From RI-283 sp964487925 (GTDB lineage: Bacteria > Pseudomonadota > Gammaproteobacteria > SZUA-140): a stretch of DNA of 47,404 bases. Position 1 is the stretch's first letter; every line of letters begins with the position of its first letter. Positions 26,344-33,437 of this stretch are shown in pieces. Made by a program: the position numbers and the translations under genes. The DNA lies in assembly GCA_964487925.1 (NCBI GenBank), contig CAZASZ010000009.1, forward strand, positions 1-47,404, in the 5' to 3' direction. Under the pieces are notes generated by a model that was given only the letters and a program-made list of their open reading frames with translations, did no database searches and was not told the origin of the DNA.

Positions 26344-26435
26344 CCCCGGCTTCCTTTGGGCGCGCGGTCGTTTTTCGGAACGGGCGGTCCTCCTTGGGCC
26401 TTTTCGGAATCTCTTGTTGAATCTGGGTATCGAGT

Positions 26436-27152
26436 ATGTCGGTGCGAGCATCGCGGAACGACGCATATCGGCGGGCATGCCTTTCAGCCATGGACGTGCA
26501 GGTCTGGGTTCCCCGAAAAAGTAACGATGCCTCTGAGGGGGCCGCTCTCCAAGCCGATTCCCTCCAAGGCGACGCCCTTTGGGATGAACTCAAGACCGAG
26601 GCGCTCGGATGCCGTAGTTGCGCTCTGTATACCCATCGCCAGAAAGTCGTATTCGGGGTTGGTTCTCCAGCCAGTGACTGGTTGATTGTCGGGGAAGCCC
26701 CGGGTGCGGAAGAGGATCGACGCGGAGAACCCTTTGTCGGCCCGGCCGGGCAACTCCTCGATGCCATGCTTCACGCCATCGGACTGAATCGTGAAAAGGT
26801 CTACATCGCAAACGTGTTGAAGTGCCGTCCGCCCGGGAATCGAGATCCTCAGTCCGAGGAGGTTGCCACGTGCAGCGCTTATCTCGATCGTCAGATCGAT
26901 ATCATCCAACCCCGTATGATCCTTGCCGTGGGGCGATTCGCCGCTCAGTATCTCCTAGCCAGCGAGCGTTCAATCGGCGCGCTCAGGGGCCGGGTCTGGA
27001 CCTATTCTCGAACCGGTGCTTCGCTAGTCGTGACCTACCATCCTTCTTATCTGCTGCGTAAACCGGTTGAAAAGGTCAAGGCGTGGCACGACCTCAGTCT
27101 GGCCCGGGATGCATACCAGGAGCAGGTCGCAAAGGTGAATGCAGCGTCTTGA
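26436..27152 (+). CDS. family-4 (Fe-S) uracil-DNA glycosylase
   Basis: Predicted to remove uracil from DNA; 238 residues. GEAPGAEEDRRGEPFVGPAG (motif 1 and following loop) and HPSYLLR (202-208, motif 2) are characteristic of family 4. Four cysteines, C59 and C62 in GCRSC, C130 in LKCRPPGNRDP and C146 in ATCSAYL, match the [4Fe-4S] ligands of that family. An N-terminal extension with DAYRRACLSAMDVQVWVPR is typical of the proteobacterial versions, supporting ATG 26436. Its TGA overlaps the TTG start of rimI. Confidence 0.9.
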   Translation: MSVRASRNDAYRRACLSAMDVQVWVPRKSNDASEGAALQADSLQGDALWDELKTEALGCRSCALYTHRQKVVFGVGSPASDWLIVGEAPGAEEDRRGEPFVGPAGQLLDAMLHAIGLNREKVYIANVLKCRPPGNRDPQSEEVATCSAYLDRQIDIIQPRMILAVGRFAAQYLLASERSIGALRGRVWTYSRTGASLVVTYHPSYLLRKPVEKVKAWHDLSLARDAYQEQVAKVNAAS

Positions 27153-27625
27153 ACTTGGGCCTGGATATCCGTGAGATGGGCGTCGAAGACGTCCAGGCGG
27201 TGGTCGCGATCGAGCACTTTATGTACCCTTTTCCCTGGACCGAAGGTATCTTCAATGATTGCCTGACCGTCGGCTGCCACGGCTATGTCGTTGCGCTCGA
27301 GGGCAAGATCATTGGTTACACGGTAATGAGTTCCGGCGCCGGGGAGGCACATCTTCTGAACCTCTGTATCGATGCCCCATACGGTGGCCGCGGTTATGGT
27401 CGATACCTGTTGAATCATTGTCTCGACGTCATCAGTCGTCAGGACGTCGAGCGTGTCTTTCTAGAGGCCAGGGTTAGCAACTATGTTGCGATTGCCCTTT
27501 ACCGTTCAATGGGATTCAAACAGATTGGCCGGAGGCGCGACTACTATCCAGACTTGGGAGGACAGCGAGAGGACGCCCTGATTTTCACCTTCGACATGAA
27601 ACAGTACTCCGGAGCGAACGAATGA
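27149..27625 (+). CDS. rimI: ribosomal protein S18-alanine N-acetyltransferase RimI
   Basis: A GNAT acetyltransferase acting on the N-terminal Ala of S18; 158 residues. Acetyl-CoA binding motif A reads APYGGRGYGRYLLNHCL. FLEARVSNYVAIALYRSMGF and the RimI-specific RRDYYPDLGGQREDALIFTF close the domain, and FPWTEGIFNDCL is the N-terminal substrate segment. The open frame reaches back to 27083, but TTG 27149, overlapping the UDG stop in TTGA, gives MNLGLDIREM and is the best fit to family length; ATG 27176 is an alternative. The end overlaps prmB in ATGA. Confidence 0.9.
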   Translation: MNLGLDIREMGVEDVQAVVAIEHFMYPFPWTEGIFNDCLTVGCHGYVVALEGKIIGYTVMSSGAGEAHLLNLCIDAPYGGRGYGRYLLNHCLDVISRQDVERVFLEARVSNYVAIALYRSMGFKQIGRRRDYYPDLGGQREDALIFTFDMKQYSGANE

Positions 27626-28521
27626 GCGAAACACCTTCCCTAGCCGATTTGCTGCAGCAGTATGCGGAGCGCCTGGACTTGGCCGGGGCATATATGGGAC
27701 ATGGCACAGATAACGCCTGGGACGAGTCGGCCTATCTGCTGTTGTGGGCCATGGGGCTGCCGCCCGATTCGCCGGATGAGGTCTTCGCTCGCGTGCCCGA
27801 TAAGGCACAGCTGGATCGAATAGAGTCGCTCATGCAGCGCCGCATAGAGGACCGTATTCCTGCGGCCTATTTGACCCAGGAGGCCTGGTTTTGCGGGCTC
27901 CCGTTTTACGTCGACGAGCGAGTGCTCATTCCCCGTTCACCCATCGCCGAGCTGATCGAATATCGCTTCTCCCCTTGGATTGGGGAGGACCAGGCAGTAC
28001 GCAGCGTGCTCGATATGTGCACCGGAAGCGCCTGCATCGGGATTGCCTGTGCCTATGTATTTCCAGAGGCCCGAGTGGATGTCTCTGATATATCGGAGGA
28101 TGCCCTGGCCGTGGCGCGACAAAATATCGAGGGGCATGGGATGACAGAGCGGGTCGCTGCCGTGCGGTCTGACGTCTGGGGGAGTATTGATGCGCGATAT
28201 GACCTGATCGTCAGCAATCCGCCCTATGTCAGCCACGAGGACGTGTTGGCCTTGCCCGAGGAATATCATCGTGAACCCGTACTCGGGCTGGTGGCGGAGG
28301 ATAGCGGACTCGCGATCGTTGACCGGATACTCAAGGGCGCCGCAGCACATCTGAACGCAAGCGGGGTTCTTGTGGTCGAGGTGGGTCTATCCGAGGAGGC
28401 TGTGATCGATGCCTATCCGGATGTCCCCTTCACTTGGCTGGAGTTCAGTTGCGGTGGTAGCGGCGTCTTTCTGCTGACTGCTGCCGATCTGCAGCAGTTC
28501 TGGCCTGCTGCGGACGGCTAG
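27622..28521 (+). CDS. prmB: ribosomal protein L3 N5-glutamine methyltransferase
   Basis: A SAM-dependent HemK-family enzyme that methylates a Gln of protein L3 (uL3); 299 residues. The SAM-binding loop is VLDMCTGSACIGIACA and the catalytic motif is VSNPPYVS. VLIPRSPIAELIE marks PrmB rather than PrmC, as does the C-terminal WLEFSCGGSGVFLL. It is translationally coupled to rimI, which also modifies a ribosomal protein. Its TAG and the gltA TAG on the other strand share the CTAG palindrome at 28518-28521. Confidence 0.94.
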   Translation: MSETPSLADLLQQYAERLDLAGAYMGHGTDNAWDESAYLLLWAMGLPPDSPDEVFARVPDKAQLDRIESLMQRRIEDRIPAAYLTQEAWFCGLPFYVDERVLIPRSPIAELIEYRFSPWIGEDQAVRSVLDMCTGSACIGIACAYVFPEARVDVSDISEDALAVARQNIEGHGMTERVAAVRSDVWGSIDARYDLIVSNPPYVSHEDVLALPEEYHREPVLGLVAEDSGLAIVDRILKGAAAHLNASGVLVVEVGLSEEAVIDAYPDVPFTWLEFSCGGSGVFLLTAADLQQFWPAADG

Positions 28522-29819
28522 TTGCGTTTGTTTATATCGACATAGACCCGCTGGGCGGCGCCTGTATAGAGCTGACGGGGGCGGCCAATCCGTAATTCGG
28601 GGTCCGAGATCATCTCCATCCATTGCGCGACCCAACCCACTGTGCGCGCAATCGCAAACATGACAGTGAACATGTTGCTCGGGATCTTCAGCGCTCGGTA
28701 GATAATCCCGGAATAGAAGTCCACGTTGGGATAGAGCTTGCGTTCGACAAAGTAGTCTTCCTTGAGCGCGATCTCCTCTAGCCTCAGTGCCAATTCGAAG
28801 AAGGGGTCGTTGCTGTCGCCAAATTTCTCCAGGACCTCGTGGCACATCTGGCGGATGATCCGTGCCCGCGGGTCGTAATTCTTGTAGACGCGGTGACCGA
28901 ATCCCATTAGCCGAAAAGGATCGTTCTTGTCGCGGGCTTTCTCAAGGTATTTGGGTATGTTGGAGACATCCCCGATCTGGTTGAGCATATTCAGCACCGC
29001 CTCGTTGGCGCCGCCGTGCGCCGGTCCCCAAAGCGCCGTGATGCCTGACGACATACAGGCGAACGGGTTAGCGCCCGAGCTTCCGGAAAGCCGGACTGTC
29101 GATGTGCTGGCGTTTTGCTCATGGTCCACGTGCAGGATAAAGATCATGTCTAGGGCCCGTTCGGCGATCGGGTCGATCTCATAGGCTTCGGAGGGCACGG
29201 AATACATCATTTGCAGGAGATTGCCGCAATAGCTGACATCGTTACGGGGGTAAACGAAGGGCTCGCCCATCGAATGCTTGTAGCAAGCAGCAGCGATCGT
29301 CGGCATTTTCGCGATCATACGATGGGCGGCGATTTCCCGATGCTCGGGGTTATGGATATCCGTTGAATCATGATAGAAGGCGGATAGCGAGCCGACCACA
29401 CCGACCAGGATCGCCATTGGGTGGGCATCGTGATAGAAGCCGTCAAAGAATCCCTTGAGGCTCTCGTTGATCATGCTGTGGTGGCGCATGATATATTCGA
29501 AATCTTTGAATTGCTGGTGGGTGGGCAGCTCACCATAGAGTTGCAGATAGGCTACCTCTAGGAAGGTGCTCTTCTCGGCCAGCTGATCGATAGGATAGCC
29601 ACGATAGAGCAGGGTGCCGCTGTCGCCGTCGATAAAGGTGATGCTGCTGCGGCAACTCGCCGTAGAGACGTAGCCGGGATCATAGGTGAAATACCCTAAC
29701 TCCTTGTAAAATTTTCCGATATCAACAACGCTCGGGCCATGAGTGCCATGGTGTACGGGCAATTCTATCTGTCTGCCGCTGGCGTTATCGGTGACCGTGA
29801 CGGTCGTGGGCTTGGTCAT
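28518..29819 (-). CDS. gltA: citrate synthase
   Basis: Condenses acetyl-CoA with oxaloacetate, the entry to the TCA cycle; 433 residues, the NADH-sensitive hexameric type by length. The N-terminal domain has GYFTYDPGYVSTASCRSSIT and GTLLYRGYPIDQLAE. Catalytic blocks LWGPAHGGANEAVLNML, FGHRVYKNYDPRA and KLYPNVDFYSG are complete. ATG 29819 is preferred (GAGG 7 nt upstream, MTKPTTVTVTDNA); an upstream TTG-type extension lacks conservation. The gene converges on prmB and is divergent from the amidase gene. Confidence 0.97.
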   Translation of the reverse strand: MTKPTTVTVTDNASGRQIELPVHHGTHGPSVVDIGKFYKELGYFTYDPGYVSTASCRSSITFIDGDSGTLLYRGYPIDQLAEKSTFLEVAYLQLYGELPTHQQFKDFEYIMRHHSMINESLKGFFDGFYHDAHPMAILVGVVGSLSAFYHDSTDIHNPEHREIAAHRMIAKMPTIAAACYKHSMGEPFVYPRNDVSYCGNLLQMMYSVPSEAYEIDPIAERALDMIFILHVDHEQNASTSTVRLSGSSGANPFACMSSGITALWGPAHGGANEAVLNMLNQIGDVSNIPKYLEKARDKNDPFRLMGFGHRVYKNYDPRARIIRQMCHEVLEKFGDSNDPFFELALRLEEIALKEDYFVERKLYPNVDFYSGIIYRALKIPSNMFTVMFAIARTVGWVAQWMEMISDPELRIGRPRQLYTGAAQRVYVDINKRN

Positions 29820-29987
29820 ATGATGCCTCGATGTAAGCGATATCGTTGCCAAGGGTAATACCGGCCCGCATGGCATGCAAGGGCGGAGGTTCTCAATATG
29901 CTCATATAGTGGCCGCTGTGGAGTATGACCGCACGAATTGCGTTAAAATGGATTGCAGGCGATTTTTTCTTGCAAATGTCAAGCAAA

Positions 29988-29996
29988 TGGTATAAA
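29988..29996 (+). promoter_or_regulatory. possible extended -10 promoter of the amidase gene
   Basis: TGGTATAAA (29988-29996) fits an extended -10 (TGn-TATAAA). The nearest -35-like sequences are TTGCAA (15-nt spacing) and TCTTGC (17-nt spacing). Initiation would fall near 30003, only a few bases from ATG 30007, giving an almost leaderless mRNA. Confidence 0.35.
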
Positions 29997-30006
29997 TAAG
30001 AAAATA

Positions 30007-31314
30007 ATGGGGATCGCGACAAAAAAAATTTTCTACCTCATAGGGTTGGCTATCCTTTCTCATGCGCTTCCTGCGATGTCGGGGAGCATTGAAGGGGTGC
30101 ACAGTTGGTCGGGTCAGGATCGGACCCGCATCGTCTTTGAACTCAACGAGAACCCGGACTACCGTATCTTCAGATTGCATAAGCCCGAGCGGTTGGTCAT
30201 CGACCTGAAGGATACGGAGTTGAAGGCCGCGATCGATCTACCGGGCACGGGTGACCGTTTCGTGGCGAACGTGCGGAATTCGCGACGCAATGCCCGTGAT
30301 CTGAGGGTAGTGCTGGATCTCAAGTCGCCGATCAATATCCACGACAGCCTGTTGAACCCGGACGAGGGTCATCGTCTTCACCGGCTGGTAGTCGATCTCA
30401 GCGAAAAGCGCACGGCCTTGACTGCCAAGGAAGTGACGCCGCACGGTAGTCGCGACGTCGTGATCGCGATCGATGCCGGTCATGGCGGCGTCGATCCCGG
30501 AGCGCAAGGTTACCGGGGCAGTTATGAGAAGGACATTGTACTGGCCGTGGCGCGGCGTCTGGCCAAACTCGTTGCTAAGGAACCCGGCATGCGGCCGGTT
30601 CTGATACGGGATGGCGATTATTTTATCAGTCTGCGCAAGCGCACCGCGAAGGCGCGCGCGGCAAAAGCCGATTTGTTTATCTCCCTGCATGCTGATTCCT
30701 TCCATAACAAACATGCTCGTGGTACGTCGGTCTATGTCCTATCGGAGCACGGCGCCAGTGATGAGGCCGGCCGCTGGCTGGCCCAGAAGGAGAACTCTGC
30801 CGATCTGGTTGGTGGAATTAGCCTAGACGACAAGGACGATCTGTTGGCATCGGTCTTGCTCGACATGTCGCAATCCGCGACCAACGTATCAAGCTTTGCG
30901 GTTGCCAACGATGTCTTGGGGGCCGTTCGTGGTTTGGGCCATCTGCACAAGCGTCAGGTTCAGCAGGCCGGTTTCGTCGTATTGAAGTCACCCGACATCC
31001 CTTCCATGTTGATCGAGACGGCCTTCATCACGAACCCGGAAGACGAGAGACGGCTCAACAGTCCTACCTATCAGCAACGTCTCGCGGTGGCTATCCTGAA
31101 GGGCGTACGCCGATATTTCATGAGACATCCGCTTGAGGGCACGGTCTACGCCGCGCGCAAGCATGTCATCTCCTCGGGAGATACGCTTTCAGCCTTGGCT
31201 GAACAGTATCATGTCAGCGTGGCGAAGCTGCGCTCGGCCAATGGTCTTCGCAGCGATAATATTCGAGTGGGTAGCGTTCTGCGTATACCCGGGGAGAACA
31301 ATAGCGATGGCTGA
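30007..31314 (+). CDS. amiC: N-acetylmuramoyl-L-alanine amidase with AMIN and LysM domains (AmiC-type)
   Basis: A periplasmic zinc amidase that cuts the peptide stem from murein during cell separation; 435 residues. The signal peptide (KKIFYLIGLAILSHALPAMSG) is followed by an AMIN domain (about 28-125, septal or peptidoglycan targeting). The amidase_3 domain has IAIDAGHGGVDPGAQG, SYEKDIVL, ISLHADS and SMLIETAFITNPEDE. A C-terminal LysM motif (VISSGDTLSALAEQYHVSV) binds glycan. ATG 30007 starts the signal peptide. Codons 5-8 contain an A8 tract (30021-30028). The gene is divergent from gltA. Confidence 0.92.
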   Translation: MGIATKKIFYLIGLAILSHALPAMSGSIEGVHSWSGQDRTRIVFELNENPDYRIFRLHKPERLVIDLKDTELKAAIDLPGTGDRFVANVRNSRRNARDLRVVLDLKSPINIHDSLLNPDEGHRLHRLVVDLSEKRTALTAKEVTPHGSRDVVIAIDAGHGGVDPGAQGYRGSYEKDIVLAVARRLAKLVAKEPGMRPVLIRDGDYFISLRKRTAKARAAKADLFISLHADSFHNKHARGTSVYVLSEHGASDEAGRWLAQKENSADLVGGISLDDKDDLLASVLLDMSQSATNVSSFAVANDVLGAVRGLGHLHKRQVQQAGFVVLKSPDIPSMLIETAFITNPEDERRLNSPTYQQRLAVAILKGVRRYFMRHPLEGTVYAARKHVISSGDTLSALAEQYHVSVAKLRSANGLRSDNIRVGSVLRIPGENNSDG

Positions 31315-31358
31315 TGGTTGACTGACGACCTCCTGTTGCCAAGATCTCTGGTCATTGC

Positions 31359-32462
31359 CTATTCGTCTGGATTGCCCTTGAATATGTAGGCTGCCTCGCC
31401 GGACTCGGCCTTCATCGTGGCCGGGCGGAACACATCAACCTTACGGAAAAACTGATCGACCATGTAGATCCTGCCGTCGGGGTCTACATCGATGCCAGCC
31501 GGCAACATGAATTTTCCTGGGTAGCCGGCCTCACCGCGTTCACCGATAAACATCAGCAGGCGTGTCTGTGGATCGAAGATTTGTACGTTGCCGAAGGCCG
31601 TGTCGACGACATAGATTCGGCCGTCACGATCAATGGCGATGCCCTTGGCTCTCGCGAATTGTCCAGGCGCGCGTCCGACACTACCGAAGCTGTCAAGAAA
31701 GTCCCCTTCGGGGCTAAATATCTGGACCCGAAAATTCCCGCTGTCGACGACGTAGAGGCGCCCATCCGGTGCGGTGGCGGCTTGTAACGGCAGATTGAAT
31801 TCCCCTTTGCCGATACCTCGTCGCCCGATGGTCCTGAGGTAATGGCCATCCTGCGCATCATAGACCACAACATCATGATTCGGACTGTCGATGCCTCCGG
31901 TATCGACAACGTAGATCTGCTGTCCATCCGGGCTAACCGTGACATCAGAGGGGCGGGCGAGCCGTTTTTCGCTGCCTATATTGCGTAAATACCGTCCTTC
32001 CGCCGAATAGACCAAGACCCGTTTTGCTGAGATGTCGGCGACATAGACATCACCGGAGTTGGCGATGTCTATGCCCATCGGTTTGGCGAGTTCACCGGGT
32101 TTTTCGGTTCCGAACTCAACAAAACGCCGGCCCGGAATATCGAACATGAATACGGCCCGTTGGACGGTATCGGTGACATAGACGCGGCCCTTGTTGACGG
32201 CGACATCATAGGGCTTAATGAGTCCACGGAGCTTGCGTGAGGCCCCGAGCGCAAACTGCTTCAGGCGGTCGGTCGAGGTGTATTCCTCGACGTCGTCGTT
32301 GTAGAGCAGTGTGCGCTCATAGACGAAACGCGGCTGATCCGGTGGCGGCGGATAGACCGGTGGGACGAACACCCGGCTGGGAGGCGTCGTGGTGCAGGCG
32401 GTCAGCAGCAGACAGGCCGCTAAAACGGCTAGGATGGGGCTATTTGATATGACAGGTCTCAC
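31359..32462 (-). CDS. NHL-repeat (six-bladed beta-propeller) lipoprotein
   Basis: A predicted lipoprotein of 367 residues. The signal peptide ends in the lipobox LLTAC (Cys 23) and is followed by a proline-rich linker (RVFVPPVYPPPPDQPRF). Repeated blade motifs resembling GRVYVTDT, GDVYVADI, QQIYVVDT, GRLYVVDS, GRIYVVDT and GRIYMVDQ form an NHL propeller. The start is GTG 32462, inside the last codons of the cytochrome gene upstream (23-nt overlap), so the pair is coupled. It probably docks or scaffolds an extracytoplasmic partner; a link to the pentaheme cytochrome is inferred from the overlap. No enzymatic residues were recognised. Confidence 0.82.
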   Translation of the reverse strand: MRPVISNSPILAVLAACLLLTACTTTPPSRVFVPPVYPPPPDQPRFVYERTLLYNDDVEEYTSTDRLKQFALGASRKLRGLIKPYDVAVNKGRVYVTDTVQRAVFMFDIPGRRFVEFGTEKPGELAKPMGIDIANSGDVYVADISAKRVLVYSAEGRYLRNIGSEKRLARPSDVTVSPDGQQIYVVDTGGIDSPNHDVVVYDAQDGHYLRTIGRRGIGKGEFNLPLQAATAPDGRLYVVDSGNFRVQIFSPEGDFLDSFGSVGRAPGQFARAKGIAIDRDGRIYVVDTAFGNVQIFDPQTRLLMFIGERGEAGYPGKFMLPAGIDVDPDGRIYMVDQFFRKVDVFRPATMKAESGEAAYIFKGNPDE

Positions 32463-33213
32463 ACAGCTTGTCAGCGGGTTCGCGCAGCAACAGGGTGATA
32501 TCCGGGTTGTGCACATTGTGGCAGGTCGCACATTCGACGCGGTTATCATAGAGCTTGACGCCATTATCGAAACCGTAAGGGCCATCGGGCTGGCGGAAGT
32601 CCGGATCCTTATGCGTGATTCCTGCATAGGTCATCGATATCGGATGGTCATTGGTCAGGTCCTGACCAATGTGTTTGATCGCGATACTGTGGGCCACTTT
32701 GCCATTATGGCATTTGCCGCAGCTCATGAGGTCGTTGGCGCCGTTGATTCGCAGGTGAATGGCGGCGTCCTCGCTGTTGCGCCAGCCATTGGGGCGGAAG
32801 ACCGTCATATCGACGGCCATTGTGCCATCGTGGCAGGACAGGCAGAGCAGGCTGATCGGACTCGGGGTGCGCACCTTGTTGTCGAGCGTGCGGCTGTCAT
32901 AGAGGTCAAAGGTATTGGTCGCGGGCAGATTACGGTTCCAGCCCTTGATTGCGCCCTTGGCAGCGCTGTCCTGGCCCTCTTGGTCGGGGGGGATGTGACA
33001 GTAGACACAAGGAGATCCATAGTCCGAAAAGGCCACCGTAGGCATGGCGACGACGCCGGCACGTTTGTTGAGGCCGGTGAAGTCGTGCTTACTGCCGAGC
33101 AGGGTGCCGGCGGAAATCGCAGATCCCCATGACAAAACGACCAGCAAGGCCGGCCAGATGGCCCTGCGGGAAGGATGACGAAGACTGGAATTGAGCGATC
33201 GCTTATCGGTCAT
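32440..33213 (-). CDS. pentaheme c-type cytochrome
   Basis: A 257-residue secreted cytochrome. A signal peptide (ALLVVLSWGSAISA) is followed by five CXXCH motifs: CVYCH (69), CLSCH (124), CGKCH (165), CATCH (228) and CETCH (251). The last two, joined by NVHNPDITLLLREPADKL, form a doubled-CXXCH arrangement seen in multiheme electron carriers. Additional His residues could provide bis-His ligation. It is the first gene of a two-gene unit with the NHL lipoprotein. Redox partner and direction of electron flow cannot be told. Confidence 0.85.
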   Translation of the reverse strand: MTDKRSLNSSLRHPSRRAIWPALLVVLSWGSAISAGTLLGSKHDFTGLNKRAGVVAMPTVAFSDYGSPCVYCHIPPDQEGQDSAAKGAIKGWNRNLPATNTFDLYDSRTLDNKVRTPSPISLLCLSCHDGTMAVDMTVFRPNGWRNSEDAAIHLRINGANDLMSCGKCHNGKVAHSIAIKHIGQDLTNDHPISMTYAGITHKDPDFRQPDGPYGFDNGVKLYDNRVECATCHNVHNPDITLLLREPADKLCETCHIK

Positions 33214-33437
33214 GAAGGTCTATTTTAGTCGCGAAGGGCAAACAGAAGCCAGTTTATCATGCAATGGCAAGGATATCCTGTCATTGTCTCTATCCATATT
33301 GCCGAAGCCCGTCTTGGTCTGTCGAGAGCGGTTGCCCCGCGCGTGGACTTCGGGGGTAAGGGCGTTTATGCTTCATTCTGAATATGATGCGGCGGAATAT
33401 TTTCGATTCACGGTAAAGAGTTACGGTACAGACGACG

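Noticed and set aside
32389..33132. A 247-codon plus-strand open frame opposite the pentaheme cytochrome
   Set aside because: The minus strand encodes five CXXCH motifs and a signal peptide; the plus product has no recognisable motif.
33269..33278. AGGATATCCT palindrome between the pentaheme cytochrome and the GT41 gene
   Set aside because: A 10-bp palindrome is common by chance and no second copy or promoter was found with it.
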